In this document: positions 21,313 to 34,440 of the stretch, in pieces | Position numbering within the stretch: position 1 is the stretch's first letter | Layout: the number at the start of each line of letters is the position of its first letter | Assembly: GCA_963841885.1 (NCBI GenBank) | Contig: CAWJEK010000021.1 | Coordinates: forward strand, 124,001-188,000 | Source: Bog-756 sp963841885 | GTDB taxonomy: Bacteria > Actinomycetota > Acidimicrobiia > Acidimicrobiales > RAAP-2 | DNA length: 64,000 nt | Direction: 5' to 3' | Notes under the pieces: model-generated | What the model saw: only the letters and a program-made list of their open reading frames with translations | Database searches by the model: none | Told to the model about the DNA's origin: nothing | Translations under genes and position numbers: made by a program

Positions 21313-24300
21313 GATGGGGCCGTTGGGTGTGGGCGTGACCTGACTGCTGGCGTTGGACGACGGTCCGGTCCCGACCGCGTTGGTGGCCGACACCTGGAAG
21401 GTGTACGGCGTCCCGTTGGTGAGACCGGTGACGGTGCAGCTGGTGGCCGGAGCGGTGGCGGTGCACCCGGCGCTGGCGGGCGACGAGGTCACCGTGTAGC
21501 TCAGGATCGGCGATCCACCGTTCGAGCCCGGTGTCCAGGACACCGAGGCCGAGGCGTTGCCGGCGTTGGCTCTCACGCCGGTCGGGGCGGACGGCACCAC
21601 TGCCTGCGGGATGACCGCCGTGGAGGGCGACGAGGCCGCGCCGGTTCCCTTGGCGTTGGTCGCGGTGACAGTGAAGGTGTAGGACGTCCCGTTGGTGAGG
21701 CCGCTCACCGTGCACGACGTGGTCGTCGTGGCGGTGCACGTGAGGGAGCCCGGCGACGACGTCACCGTGTAGTGGGTGATCGGATCACCACCGTCGGAGG
21801 CGGGCGCCGTCCACGACACCGAGGCCGAGCCGTTGCCGGCGACCGCTGCTGCCAGAGTGGGGGCGTCGGGCACCGTGGCCGGGATGACCGCCGGGGAGGG
21901 CGACGACAGTGAACTCGTCCCGCTGCCGTTGGTGGCCGTCACCTGGAACGTGTAGGACGTCCCGTTGGTCAGACCGCTGACGGTGCAGGTGGTGGCCGGG
22001 GCGGTGGCGGTGCACCCGGCGCTGGCGGGTGTCGAGGTCACCGTGTACCCCGTGATGGAGCTGCCGCCGTCGTTGGTGGGAGGCGTCCACGAGACCGCGG
22101 CCGAGGCGTTGCCGGCGACGGCCGTCACCCCGGTCGGGGCGCCGGGAGCGCCGGCCTGGGGGATGACCCCGGTGGACGGGTTCGAGGCCGCGCCCGTACC
22201 GTCGGCGTTGGTCGCGGTGACGGTGAAGGTGTACGACGTCCCGTTGGTGAGACCGTTGACCGTGCACGACGTCGTGGTCGTGGCGGTGCATTGGAAGGAC
22301 CCCGGCGACGACGTGACCGTGTAGCCGGTGACGGGACTACCGCCGTCGTTGGCCGGCGCCGACCACGACACCGTGGCGGAGGCGTTGCCGGGCGTGGCCG
22401 TCACCTGGGTCGGGGCGTCGGGCACCGTGGTCGGTATGACCCCGGTGGACGAGTTCGACGCCGCGCCGGTACCGACGGAGTTGGTCGCGGTGACGGTGAA
22501 GGTGTACGACGTCCCGTTGGTGAGACCGTTGACCGTGCACGACGTCGTGGTCGTGGCGGTGCACTGGAAGGACCCCGGCGACGACGTGACCGTGTAGCCG
22601 GTGATGGGACTTCCGCCGTCGTTCACCGGGGCCGACCACGACACCGTGGCCGAGCCTGCGCCGGGCGTGGCGGTCACGTTGGTCGGGGCGTCGGGGACGG
22701 TGGCGGCGGCGACGTCGACGGTCCAGCGGGGGGCGGGGGGGGCGTAGACCGGCGCCGGCGCCGAGAGCCCCTGGTCCAGGAACGAGGCCTGCGTGGCCGG
22801 GAAGGCATCGAGCGGGAGGAAGCCGATCGTCTGCACCTCCGTGCTGACGGCGAACTCCGTCTGGTACGCACTGATCGAGCCCGACGTGGCGGTGACGGTC
22901 CACGACGCCGAGACCGACGGCAGGCTCAGCTGGGTGCCGCCGGGCACCAGGATCCCGGCGTTGAGCGACGTCTCGATGTACGGATACGTCGACTTGAAGT
23001 TGCCGAAGAAGTTGGCGGTGCACACGTTTGGTACGTATCCCATGGCCTGGGTGCAGAGGGTCGAGGTGTACTTACCGGTCGTCGCCGCATCGCCTCCGGT
23101 CACACTGAGGGAACCGGGGACGAGCGACACGCCACTCGGGACGGGGGTGATGGACCGGTAGCCACCGATCCCGACCACCGGGAGCACGTTCGTCGACGGC
23201 AGGTCGGCCGGGGTGGGAGAGGTGACGGTGGTGAACGTCGATCCGGTGGCGGCGGTGGGGGGCGCCACCACACCCCCGCCGGTGTCCTGGACCACGGACA
23301 CGAGGAGAGTCGTCCCGAACGCCTGTGCACTCAACTGGTTGCCGACGTACAGGCCCGTGTTGCCCGGGTTGTAGGTCACCGTGCCGGTGCCACAGGACGT
23401 GTCCGGCGCCGAGTCGCAGATGGAGAACGTGACGGACTGGGGTCCGGTGGTGGTCACGTCGGTCAGCCATATCGTGGAGCCGGACGCCGTGTAACTGGTG
23501 GGATCCGCCTGGGCCGGGATGTAGATGAGCTGCGTGCCGACGACCCGGACGGTGCCCGACGCCGGCTGGTCCCCGGTGGGGATCGTGACGCTGCCGGGGT
23601 TGATCGTCCCTCCCCCGGTCACCAGGGTGGCCACGTTGAAGCTCTGGGCCTGCAAGGGGATAACGGTGCCCGTCCCGCTGGCGGAGACGGTGCCCGACAC
23701 GGTGACGCCGAACGACCCGTCGGTGCCCGCCATGACCTCGTAGTCGCCGGTGGTGATGCCGTTCGTGAAGCCGGTCAGGTAGACCTCCTGCCCGATGTAC
23801 CAGGCTCCCGGAGCCGTCAGGGTGATGGTCCCCGTGCCGGTCGATGTGGCGGACACCGCCGTCGGGGCGACGGTGGCGAGGACGAGGGCGGTACCGGTTC
23901 CGCTGCCGGTGGTGTTCGTCCCGCCGGGGAGGGTGACGGTGAAACTCACGCCGGGGACGGTGGAGGCGATGGCATAGGTCGCCGGGGGAACCCCGTTGGT
24001 GAAGCCCGACAGGCCGACCTTCTGGCCCGACGATCCAGGATCCGACGACGTCGACGGTGAGGGAGGTACCCGACTGGCTCGTGCCGGTGACCGGTACCGA
24101 CGTACCGGGCGAATTCGTGTAGGCGGCCTCGCCGCCGGTCACGGTGAGCGTGGGATCGTACGTGTACTGGTCGGCCGGGCTCGTGGCGGACGTGCCGAGG
24201 GCCGTGGTGACGGTCACGTCGACGGTGCCGCTGCCGGGCGGGGCCACGGCGGTGATCGAGTTGAGGCCGTTGAGCAGGAAGGAGGTGGCCGGTATCGCGC

Positions 24301-25281
24301 CGAAGTCGACGGCGGTCACCTTGTCGAAGCTCGTACCGGTGACGGTCACCTGGGTGCCACCCCCGGTCGGACCACCGGCCGGATCGGCGATGGTCGTCAG
24401 TCCGGTGACGGTCGGGGAGGCCACGTAGTTGAAGGAGTCGTTCGCCGGGATGGCGATCGAGGTGGAGCCGGGCAGGGTCACGGTGATGTGGACGGACCCG
24501 CTGCCGGCCGGGGCGACGGCGGTGATCTGCGTGGCCGAGTTGACCACGAAGCTCGCCGCCGTGGCGCCGAAGTCGACGGCCGTCGCTCCGGTGAAGCCGC
24601 TGCCGTCGACGATGACCGACGTACCGGCGGACCCGACGGCGCCGTTGAGGGTGGGCGACACACTGCCCGTCCCGCTACCGGTGGTCGTGCCGGCGAAGGC
24701 GACCGTGAAGGATCCGGTGCCACCGGTGACGACCGGGTACACGCCGGCGGTGAGTCCGTTCGACCAACCGCCGGTGGAGATCAGCTGGCCGGCCGTCCAC
24801 GTCCCTGTCCGCGTCGATCGTGACGGTGCCGCCCGACTGGACGGACGTGGCCGGGATCAGCCCGACGCCGGACACCCAGGGGATGTAGTCGAAGATGTTG
24901 CTGTCACCCGACGGCACGGTGGAGGCGGTTCCGCTGACGGTCACGACCACCGCGGCGGCCGGCGCCGAACCGACGGCGGAGGGCGGGGGAAACCGCCGTG
25001 ATCTTGGTCGCCGAGGTGAGCGTGAAGCTCGTGGCGGGAACGCCGCCGAAGGTCACCGTCACGCTGCCGGCCGACGAGCCGAAGTTGGTGCCGGTGATCA
25101 CGACGCTCGTACCCCCGGCGGTGCTGCCCGAGGCCGGCGCCAACGACTTGACGGTGGGGGCGCTCGCCGCGTCGGCGGCACCGACTCCGATCACGGAGAG
25201 CCCGAAGAGACTCAACAGCAAGACCAGGGCCAGCCGGGCGATCTTGCTCACATGGGACACGCGCGTAACGGACTGCTCCAT
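20575..25281 (-). CDS. Giant secreted IPT/TIG, FN3 and GYW-repeat protein (frame breaks)
   Basis: Joined across breaks near 25000, 24800 and 24045 this is about 1,565 aa. ATG 25281 begins a signal peptide (HVSKIARLALVLLLSLFGL). Next come at least three IPT/TIG domains, with motifs such as LAPASGSTAGGTSVVITGTN and GLTTIADPAGGPTGGGTQVT. An Ig-like midsection follows, then five fibronectin-III domains of about 93 aa (PDAPTNVTATPGAGSATVSW). The C terminus has six repeats of about 45 aa of the type GYWLVAADGGVFAYGDAGF. No catalytic domain is visible. A structural or adhesive surface role is inferred. The near-identical FN3 copies suggest recent duplication. Confidence 0.8.
21316..22710 (-). repeat. 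Five tandem FN3-encoding repeats (~280 bp each)
   Basis: Five consecutive units each encode one FN3 domain. The first two (about 22150-22710) are almost identical at DNA level, including the block for SSPGSFQCTATTTTSCTVNG. Units three to five are more diverged. A good substrate for copy-number change by recombination. Confidence 0.75.
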
Positions 25282-25545
25282 CGACCCAACCCCCGGGGAT
25301 TCGTCTTCGATACGCACTGACGTCCGACTCACCCCGACGGCACTGCGCGTCCACCTCTGCGGACGGCCCGACGGTAGGTGATGTCTACACATATTGCAAT
25401 GCGGGATCCCGGGACGACCGCCCGCCGGAGTCGGTCCACCACCGGCTGTCACCACCTGGTCGATGGTGCACGGACCCCGACCTACGGCGACCACCCCGCG
25501 GCGGCGGTACAGCGGGTTGCCAAGCCCGGCGGGAACCCCGGCCGG

Positions 25546-26975
25546 TCAGGACTCCTGGACGGCGCCGACCAACTTGCTCAAGGTGTCCTTGGCGTCGCCG
25601 AACAGCAGCGTGGTCTTCTCGTCGAAGAGGAGGTCGTTGTCGATGCCGGCGAACCCGGGCCGCATCGAGCGCTTGAGGAAGACGATGGTTCCGGCCTCGT
25701 CGGCGTTGATGATGGGCATGCCGTAGATGGGGCTCCCGGGGGTGTTCTTGGCCGCCGGGTTGACGGTGTCGTTGGCCCCGACCACGAGGGCGACGTCGCA
25801 CGTCGCCATCTCGGGGTTGGCCTCGTCCATCTCCTTCAGCTGGTCATAGGGCACGTTGGCCTCGGCCAGCAGGACGTTCATGTGCCCGGGCATCCGACCG
25901 GCCACCGGATGGATGGCGTAGAAGACCTCGACGCCCCGTTCGGTGAGGAGGTCGGCGAGCTCGCGGACGGTGTGCTGGGCCTGGGCCACGGCCAGGCCGT
26001 AGCCGGGGATGATGGCCACCTTGCGGGCGTAGGCCAGGAGGACGCCGATGTCCTCGGGTGTGCCGGACTTCACCTGGCGCGTCTCCCCGGTCCCGTCGGC
26101 GCCGCCGCCGGCCGTCACCACCGAGCCGAACGCGCTGAACAGGACGTTGGCCAGCGACCGGCCCATGGCCTTGGACATGAGCCGGGTGAGCAGGATGCCC
26201 GAGGCACCGACCAGGGTGCCGGCGATGATGAGCAGGTTGTTGTTGAGCGTGAAGCCCGACGCCGCCACGGCCAGACCGGTGAAGGAGTTCAGCAGCGAGA
26301 TCAGGACCGGCACGTCGGCGCCGCCGATGGGCAGGACGAAGATGACGCCGAGCACCAGCGACAGGACGGCCGTCACGACCATCAGCGGTCACGCTGCCGG
26401 TCAGCAGCGTGGCCACGGCCAGGGCCACGATGGCCACGCCGACCAGTCCGTTGATGACCTGCTGGGCCGGGTAGGTGATCGGCCGCCCGGTCATCAGCTC
26501 CTGCAGCTTGGCGAAGGCGATGGCGCTTCCGCTGAACGAGACGCAGCCGATGAGGAGGCCGAGCAGGCCCTCGGCGATGGTGTACACGGCGGGCTTGGTC
26601 GGCGAGCTGCGAGTGCTGGAGGAAGACCACCATCGAGATGAGGGCGGCGGCGCCACCGCCCACGCCGTTGAAGATGGCCACCAGCTGGGGCATCGCCGTC
26701 ATCTTCACCATGCGGGCCACGGGCACGGCGATGACCACGCCCCGATCACCATGGCCACGAGGGCCAGGATCAGGTTGGTCGTGTGGTGGCCGAAGTCAGC
26801 TTCGGGGTTGGAGAAGGTGGCGACGACGGCCACGATGGCGGCGCCGGCGGCCAGGAGGTTGCCGTTGCGGGCCTGCTTGGGCGAGCTCAGCCCCTTCAGG
26901 GCGATGATGAAGCAGACCGCGGCGGCCAGGTAGATGAGGTCGATGATCTCGAGCCTCCACGACGGTGGCGATCAC
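25546..26975 (-). CDS. pntB: NAD(P) transhydrogenase subunit beta (frame breaks)
   Basis: The membrane and NADP-binding subunit of the proton-translocating transhydrogenase, about 476 aa. N-terminal helices read LIYLAAAVCFIIALKGLSSP and MPQLVAIFNGVGGGAAALIS, followed by VVTAVLSLVLGVIFVLPIGG. The NADP domain III has IIPGYGLAVAQAQHTVREL, HPVAGRMPGHMNVLLAEANV, CDVALVVGANDTVNPAA and FLKRSMRPGFAGIDNDLLF. Frame breaks lie near 26955, 26745, 26610 and 26390. GTG 26975 overlaps the pntA2 stop as GTGA. All three subunits lie in one operon with 4-nt overlaps. Confidence 0.92.
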
Positions 26976-27310
26976 TTGGCACCGTCCTCGGCATCGTCGG
27001 TCGGACGTCGAGCGGGGCGACTTGTCGGCCGGCTTGGCCTTGAACATCTCGAGCATGCGGTCGGTCACGGTGAAGCCGCCCACGATGTTGAGGGTGGCCA
27101 GCAGCACGGCGAAGAAGCCGAGGATCACCTGCGCCGTGCCCGAGGCCGTCCCCATCACGATCATGGCGCCGACCAGCACGATGCCGTGGATGGCGTTGCT
27201 GCCCGACATCAGCGGCGTGTGGAGGATGCTCGGCACGCGGGCCACGACCTCGTTCCCGACGAAGATCGCGAGGATGAAGATGGTCAGGAATTCGAGGATT
27301 CCCGTGGTGT

Positions 27311-27314
<4 letters not shown>
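26972..27314 (-). CDS. pntA2: NAD(P) transhydrogenase subunit alpha part 2 (frame break)
   Basis: A separate small membrane subunit of about 114 aa, found where PntA is split. Helices are LEFLTIFILAIFVGNEVVAR, HTPLMSGSNAIHGIVLVGAM and AQVILGFFAVLLATLNIVGG, followed by FTVTDRMLEMFKAKPADK. One extra base near 27005 breaks the tail; removing it gives DDAEDGAK and a stop. ATG 27314 overlaps the pntA stop as ATGA, and its own stop overlaps the pntB GTG. Confidence 0.9.
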
Positions 27315-28538
<1,224 letters not shown>

Positions 28539-28762
28539 GGGTATATCAGGCGATCGGGGGCGCGGACCGCTCCTGCCTGCGAAGAGGAGGGTCCGACGGG
28601 CGGACGCGACATCGTAGCCATGGCACGGGGCGCACCGTCCCGGATGGCCGTCACCGAGGGGCGTGCACGGGCGTGCAGGTGCAGGCGTCGCGACCGTGGC
28701 GACGCACTCCGGGCGCCGCGTTGCCCGATGCCCTCGGGGTCGGGCCGGCCCGGTCGGACCAG

Positions 28763-29765
28763 TCAGCTGCCGGGCGCGACGTCCATGTCCGGAACCACCG
28801 GGGGGCCGTCGGATGCTCGGCGGGGCCTCCGAGGCGATCGGGCTCCGGCTCGATCGTCGGTGAGCATCGAGTCCACCGGCGCGGTGGATCCGTCGGCCAG
28901 CAGCAGCGTCCGGGCCTCGGTGCGGGAGAACACGGGGATCTCCGGCCCGGCGGCGAACGTGCGGGCGTCGGCCCTGGAGATCGGACGGGCGAAGAAGAAT
29001 CCCTGGGCGGCGTCGGCGTCGAAGCCGGCGGCGATCCGGACCTGGGCGGCCGTCTCGACCTGCTCGACGATGGCCGACATCCCGAGCGAGTGGGCCATGT
29101 GGATGACCGTCTCGACCACCAGGCGGTTGATCCCCTGGTTGGACTCGAGGCCGGCGACGAAGGACCCGTCGATCTTGACCGTGCTGATGGCGTGGCGCTT
29201 GAACGGTTCGAACGAGGACCAGTTGGTGCCGACGTCGTCCACCGACAGCTGCACGCCCATCTCGCTGATGGCCTGGAGGTCGGCCGCCGCCGTCGGGTCG
29301 ACGACGGCGTCCTCGGTCACCTCGATGTTGAGCTGGTCGCTCGGGAAGCCGGTCTGGTCGCAGGGCCTCGGCCACCGCCTCGGAGACCTCGCCCCGCTGC
29401 AGCTGCTCGACCGTGCAGTTGACCCCGAGCTGGATGCTGCGGGACCAGCTGCAGGCCTCCTCGCAGGCGGCCGCCACGATCCACCGGGTCAGGGGGCCGA
29501 TGTCCCCGCTGGCCTCGGCCGCCGGGATCAGCAGGTCGGGCGAGATCCGTCCGCGGGTGGGGTGCCGCCACCGCACCAGCGCCTCCATGCCGAGGAGCCG
29601 GCCCGTGGAGACGTCGACCACGGGGAGGTACTCCAGGTAGGGAGTGCCCTGCAGGGTGAACGTCGGCTCCGGGTAGGTCAGCATGCGACTCGTGCCGCTC
29701 CTGGCCGGAGCTCCGCCGTCCCCGGTCGGGGTCGGTTCCACGGAGCGTCCGGTCCTGCTGCTCAC
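28763..29765 (-). CDS. EAL-domain protein (c-di-GMP phosphodiesterase or degenerate relative; frame break)
   Basis: About 333 aa with a single EAL domain. It keeps EALVRWRHPTRG, the Asn in LGVNCTVEQL, the Glu in IEVTEDAVV, the Lys in VKIDGSFVAG and the Gln in AQGFFFARP. The loop usually read DDFGTG is DDVGTNWSS here and EGVET is EQVET, so activity is uncertain. One extra base near 29357 breaks the frame. GTG 29765 would overlap the SDR stop as GTGA once a frame error near 29790 is corrected. As sequenced, the SDR frame runs into it without a stop. ATG 29684 is an alternative start. Confidence 0.75.
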
Positions 29766-30663
29766 TCCATCGTCCCGTGCCCCGGGCGAACTTGAGCGTC
29801 GCAGGCGCTCGACGGCCGCACCCCCGGTTTCGGCGTCACCGTCGACGGACTGCTCGACGGCGGTGAGGAACGCCGGGCGCTCGCCGCCGCCGTGGGCCAC
29901 GACGTTGGCGCCGGTCACGTAGGCGGCCAGGGGGGAGGCCAGGAAGAGGCAGATCCCGGCCATGTCCGCCGGGGTGCCGAACCGCCCCATCGGCACGGTG
30001 GCCGCCACCGCGGCCACGCCGGCCGGCCCGCCGTAGTGGTCGTCGCCCCCGTCGGTGGCGACCAGGCCGCCGCTCACGGCGTTGACCCGCACCTTCGGGG
30101 CCCATTCGACGGCCAGCGTGCTGGGTCAGGTTCAACAGTCCGGCCTTCGCCGCGCCGTAGGCGGCGGTGCCCGGCGACGGACGCATGCCGCTGACCGAGG
30201 CGATGTTGACGATCGACCCGCCGTCCTCCTGGTCCTGCATGACGGCGTTGGCCGCCTGGGCGCAGTAGAGGGGGGCGAGGAGGTTGAGGGTCACCACGGA
30301 GGCCAGGAACCGGGGCGAGGCGGTGGCGGCGTCCACGTAGGGCGATCCACCGGCGTTGTTCACGAGGACGTCGACCCGGCCGTGCCGGTCGACCGCGGCC
30401 GCCACCACGGCCGCCGCCTGGTCGGGGTCCCGCACGTCGGCGGCGACGAACCCGGCCGTGCGCACCGTCCCGCCGGCGTCCGTCGCCGTCGGCAGGTCGC
30501 CGCCGGCCAGTTCGGTGCGGCCGCACACCACGGCATCGGCCCCGGCCGCCAGGAACGCCTCGGTGACGGCCCGACCGATGCCCCGTCCGCCGCCGGTGAC
30601 GACGACCACCCGTCCGTGGAAGTCGAGCGGGCCGTCGCCGTCGGTGCTGCGGTCCGCTGCCAC
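29762..30663 (-). CDS. Short-chain dehydrogenase next to echA20 (frame breaks)
   Basis: A classical SDR of about 260-300 aa. The cofactor site is VVVTGGGRGIGRAV, the NNAGG strand is VDVLVNNAGGSPYV, and the catalytic Ser and YxxxK are in IVNIASVSGMRPSPGTAAYG and then AAK. From memory it resembles the SDR that lies divergently beside echA20 in mycobacteria (Rv3549c), thought to act on a steroid ring intermediate. GTG 30663 follows GGGAGGTAGCA. One extra base near 30127 breaks the frame after LLNLTQ, and another break near 29790 hides the stop. Control by the CTGAC inverted repeat at 30709 is likely. Confidence 0.82.
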
Positions 30664-30708
30664 TGCTACCTCCCTGGTTCCGACTGGTACTGTCCTCACC
30701 ACTATTAC

Positions 30709-30723
30709 CTGACACTGCATCAG
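30709..30723. promoter_or_regulatory. Inverted-repeat operator site A
   Basis: CTGACACTGCATCAG lies between the divergent SDR and echA20 genes. It is an imperfect 5-5-5 inverted repeat. It shares CTGAC at positions 1-5, C7 and CAG at 13-15 with the sites at 41680, 46907 and 53730. Confidence 0.55.
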
Positions 30724-30855
30724 ATCGGAAACCCCCGGGCCCGTTCGTGGTGTCGGGTGGGAGCCAGCACCCGTGCACGACGACCGCGCGGCCGCGCCCC
30801 GCCGTGCCCGCGGCGGCCGGGCCCGCGACCGCGCCGCAGACCTCCGGAGCCGACC

Positions 30856-31617
30856 ATGCCCATCACCACCCATCAGGACCGACCCGGGATCGCCGAGGTG
30901 GTCATCGACCACCCGCCGGTCAACGCCCTCGACGTGGCCGGCTGGTTCGAGCTGGCCGACGCCGTCCTGGCCGCCGGCCGGGTACCCGACAACCGGGTGG
31001 TCATCCTGCGGGCCGAGGGTCGTGGCTTCTGCGCCGGGGTGGACATCAAGGAGATCCAGGCCGAGGGCGACGAGGCGCTCGATCGGGGCCAACCGCGGGT
31101 GCTTCGCCGCCTTCGCCGCCGTCTACGAGTGCGAGGTGCCGGTCATCGCCGCCGTCCACGGGTTCTGCCTGGGTGGCGGCGTCGGTCTCGCCGGCAACGC
31201 CGACATCGTGGTGGCCTCGGACGACGCCACGTTCGGGCTCCCCGAGGTCGACCGGGGCGCCCTCGGTGCCGCCACCCACCTGTCGCGACTGGTGCCCCAG
31301 CACCGGATGCGGTCGATGGTCTACACCGCCCGACCCGGCCACGGCCGCCGAGCTCCACCACTACGGGTCGGTGCTCCGGGTGGTGCCCGCGGGACGAACT
31401 GGTGACCGCCGCCTACGAGGTGGCGGAGGACATCGCCGCCAAGAGCCCGACGATCATCCGGCGGGCCAAGGAGTCCCTCAACGGGATCGACCCGGTCGAT
31501 GTGCGGTCGAGCTACCGGCTCGAGCAGGGGTTCACCTACGAGCTGCACGTGGCCGGCGTGGCCGACGAGCAACGGGCCGCCTTCGTCGAGAAGCGCGACG
31601 CCGACACGACACGATGA
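30856..31617 (+). CDS. echA20: Enoyl-CoA hydratase family steroid ring hydrolase (frame breaks)
   Basis: A crotonase-fold protein of about 250 aa. It closely matches my memory of mycobacterial EchA20: MPITTHQDRPGIAEVVIDHP, PVNALDVAGWFELADAV, ILRAEGRGFCAGVDIKEIQ, NRGCFAAFAAVYECEVPVI, AAVHGFCLGGGVGLAGNAD and GLPEVDRGALGAATHLSRLV. EchA20 hydrolyses ring D of the HIEC-CoA intermediate of steroid degradation. Breaks near 31081, 31333 and 31390 are the only defects; removing one base at 31081 gives ALIGANRGCF. It begins the echA20-ipdA-ipdB-ipdC operon, the same order as in Mycobacterium. Confidence 0.88.
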   Translation: MPITTHQDRPGIAEVVIDHPPVNALDVAGWFELADAVLAAGRVPDNRVVILRAEGRGFCAGVDIKEIQAEGDEALDRGQPRVLRRLRRRLRVRGAGHRRRPRVLPGWRRRSRRQRRHRGGLGRRHVRAPRGRPGRPRCRHPPVATGAPAPDAVDGLHRPTRPRPPSSTTTGRCSGWCPRDELVTAAYEVAEDIAAKSPTIIRRAKESLNGIDPVDVRSSYRLEQGFTYELHVAGVADEQRAAFVEKRDADTTR

Positions 31618-31680
31618 CCGACCTCACCGACGGCCGCCGCCCGGGCGTTCGACCGGGCGCCCGGCAGACAGGACCCTCCC

Positions 31681-32568
<888 letters not shown>

Positions 32569-32572
<4 letters not shown>

Positions 32573-33349
32573 CCGACACCACCCCCACCGGGGTCTCCCG
32601 GGCCGAGTACTGCGCCATCGCCTGTGCCGACGTCTTCCGCGGCGACGGCGAGGTGATGGCCAGCGCCTTCGGGACGGCACCCGCCCTCGGCGCCCGGCTG
32701 GCCCGGCTCGACCTTCGCCCCCGACCTCGTCCTGACCGACGGCGACGCCGCCCTGGTCGACGGCGCGCCGCCGCTCGGAGCGGCGCCGTCGACGCTCGTG
32801 CTCGAGTCCCACATGCCCTACCGCCGGGTGTTCGACGTCGTCTGGTCCGGTCGTCGCAACCTGATCATGATGGCGTCCCAGATCGACCGCACCGGCAACC
32901 AGAACATCAGCGCCATCGGCGCCATGGGCACGGCCCAAGGCGCAACTGGTCGGGGTGCGCGGCGCGCCGGGCAACACGGTCAACCACTCGACCAGCTACT
33001 GGGTGCCGAACCACTCGACCCGCTCCTTCGTCGAGCAGGTCGACGTGGTGTCGGGTGTCGGCTACGCGCCGGGCCGCCGCCGCCGGACCGTCGGCCACCC
33101 GCTTCCACGAGATCCGCTACGTGATCTCCAACCTCGGGGTCTTCGACTTCGCCACCGCCGACCACTCGATGCGACTCGCGTCGGTCCATCCCGGGCGTGA
33201 CGGTCGAGGACGTCGTGGCCGCCACGGGTTTCGCACTCGTGGTCCCCGACGACGTGCCCGAGACCCGCGACCCGACTCCCGAGGAGCTCGACCTCCTCCG
33301 CACGGTGCTCGACCCGCGCGGTCTACGCGACCGCGAGGTGCGGTCGTGA
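32569..33349 (+). CDS. ipdB: CoA-transferase-fold ring C hydrolase, beta subunit (frame breaks)
   Basis: About 257 aa, partner of IpdA. Matching blocks are SRAEYCAIACADVFRGDGEV, LGARLARL then TFAPDLVLTDG, NLIMMASQIDRTGNQNISAI, VGVRGAPGNTVNHSTSYWVP, VEQVDVVSGVGYAPG, VISNLGVFDFATADHSMRL and the end LRDREVRS. Breaks lie near 32709, 32937, 33075 and 33190. The first is cured by removing one G after CTC. The stop overlaps the ipdC GTG as GTGA, so translation of the four genes is likely coupled. Confidence 0.92.
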
Positions 33350-34414
33350 CCCACCCGGCGCTGCACACCGCCTTCTGCGACCTGGTCGGGGTGCGGTACC
33401 CGATCGTCCAGACCGGCATGGGCTGGGTCGCCGGCCCGCGGCTCGGTGGCCGCCACCGCCGAGGCCGGGGGCCTGGGCATCCTGGCGTCGGCCACCATGA
33501 CCTACGACGAACTCGTACAGGCCATCGGCGAGGTGCGGGCCCGCACCGACAAGCCGTTCGGCGTCAACATGCGCACCGACGTGGCCGACGTCGGTGACCG
33601 GGTGTCCCTGATGATCGACAACGGGGTCCGGGTGGCGAGCTTCGCCCAGGCCCCGAGCCCGGACCTGGTGGACCGCTGCCGCAACGCCGGGCTGGTGGTC
33701 ATGCCGACCATCGGGGCGCGGCGGCACGCCGAGAAGGTCGCCGGATGGGGCGTCGACGCCGTGATCGCCCAGGGGGGCGAGGGTGGTGGCCACACCGGCA
33801 CCGTCCCCACATCGCTCCTGACCCCGGCCGTCGTCGACGCCGTGGGCGACCGGGTGGCCGTGATCGCTGCCGGTGGCTTCTTCGACGGTCGGGGACTCGT
33901 CGCCGCGCTGGCCTACGGCGCCTCGGGGATCGCCATGGGCACCCGGTTCCTCCTCACCCGGGAGAGTCGGGTGCCCGATGCCGTGAAGGCGCTCTACCTG
34001 CAGACACCGACCACCGGGACGGTCGTCTCGACCGCCGTCGACGGCGCCCCCCAACGGGTGATCCGCACCCCGCTCGTCGACCATCTGGAGAAGTCGGGCT
34101 GGCTACGGGCCCTACCCCGGGCGCTCGCCAACGCCCACGCCTTCCGCAAGGAGACCGACACGACGCTGCTGGCGCTGCTCAAGGAGGGGAACGCCATGCG
34201 GCAGGGCAACGACCTGACGTGGCCCCAGGTGGTCATGGCGGCCAACGCGCCGATGATGACCAAGGCGGCCCTGGTCGACGGGCGCACCGACGTCGGCGTG
34301 CTGCCCACCGGCCAGGTGGTGGGGGAGATCGAGGAACTCCCCACCGTCGAGGAGCTCATCACCCGCGTCATCGACGAGGCCGGGCGGGTGATCGACCGGC
34401 TGTCCGCCGGCTGA
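33346..34414 (+). CDS. ipdC: IpdC-like flavin reductase (nitronate monooxygenase family; frame break)
   Basis: A 355-aa FMN TIM-barrel protein. IpdC reduces a steroid-derived CoA intermediate before IpdAB. Motifs are YPIVQTGMGWVAG, AEAGGLGILASATMTYDELV, RTDKPFGVNMRTDVADVGDR, VIAQGGEGGGHTG, VIAAGGFFDGRGLVAALAYG and GIAMGTRFLLTRESRVPDAV, with the long C-terminal part LTWPQVVMAANAPMMTKAAL of the IpdC subgroup. One extra G near 33443 breaks the frame between PRL and VAATAEAGG. GTG 33346 overlaps the ipdB stop. Last gene of the operon. Confidence 0.9.
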
Positions 34415-34440
34415 CGTCCGCCGCCGCCCGAGAAGGCCGG

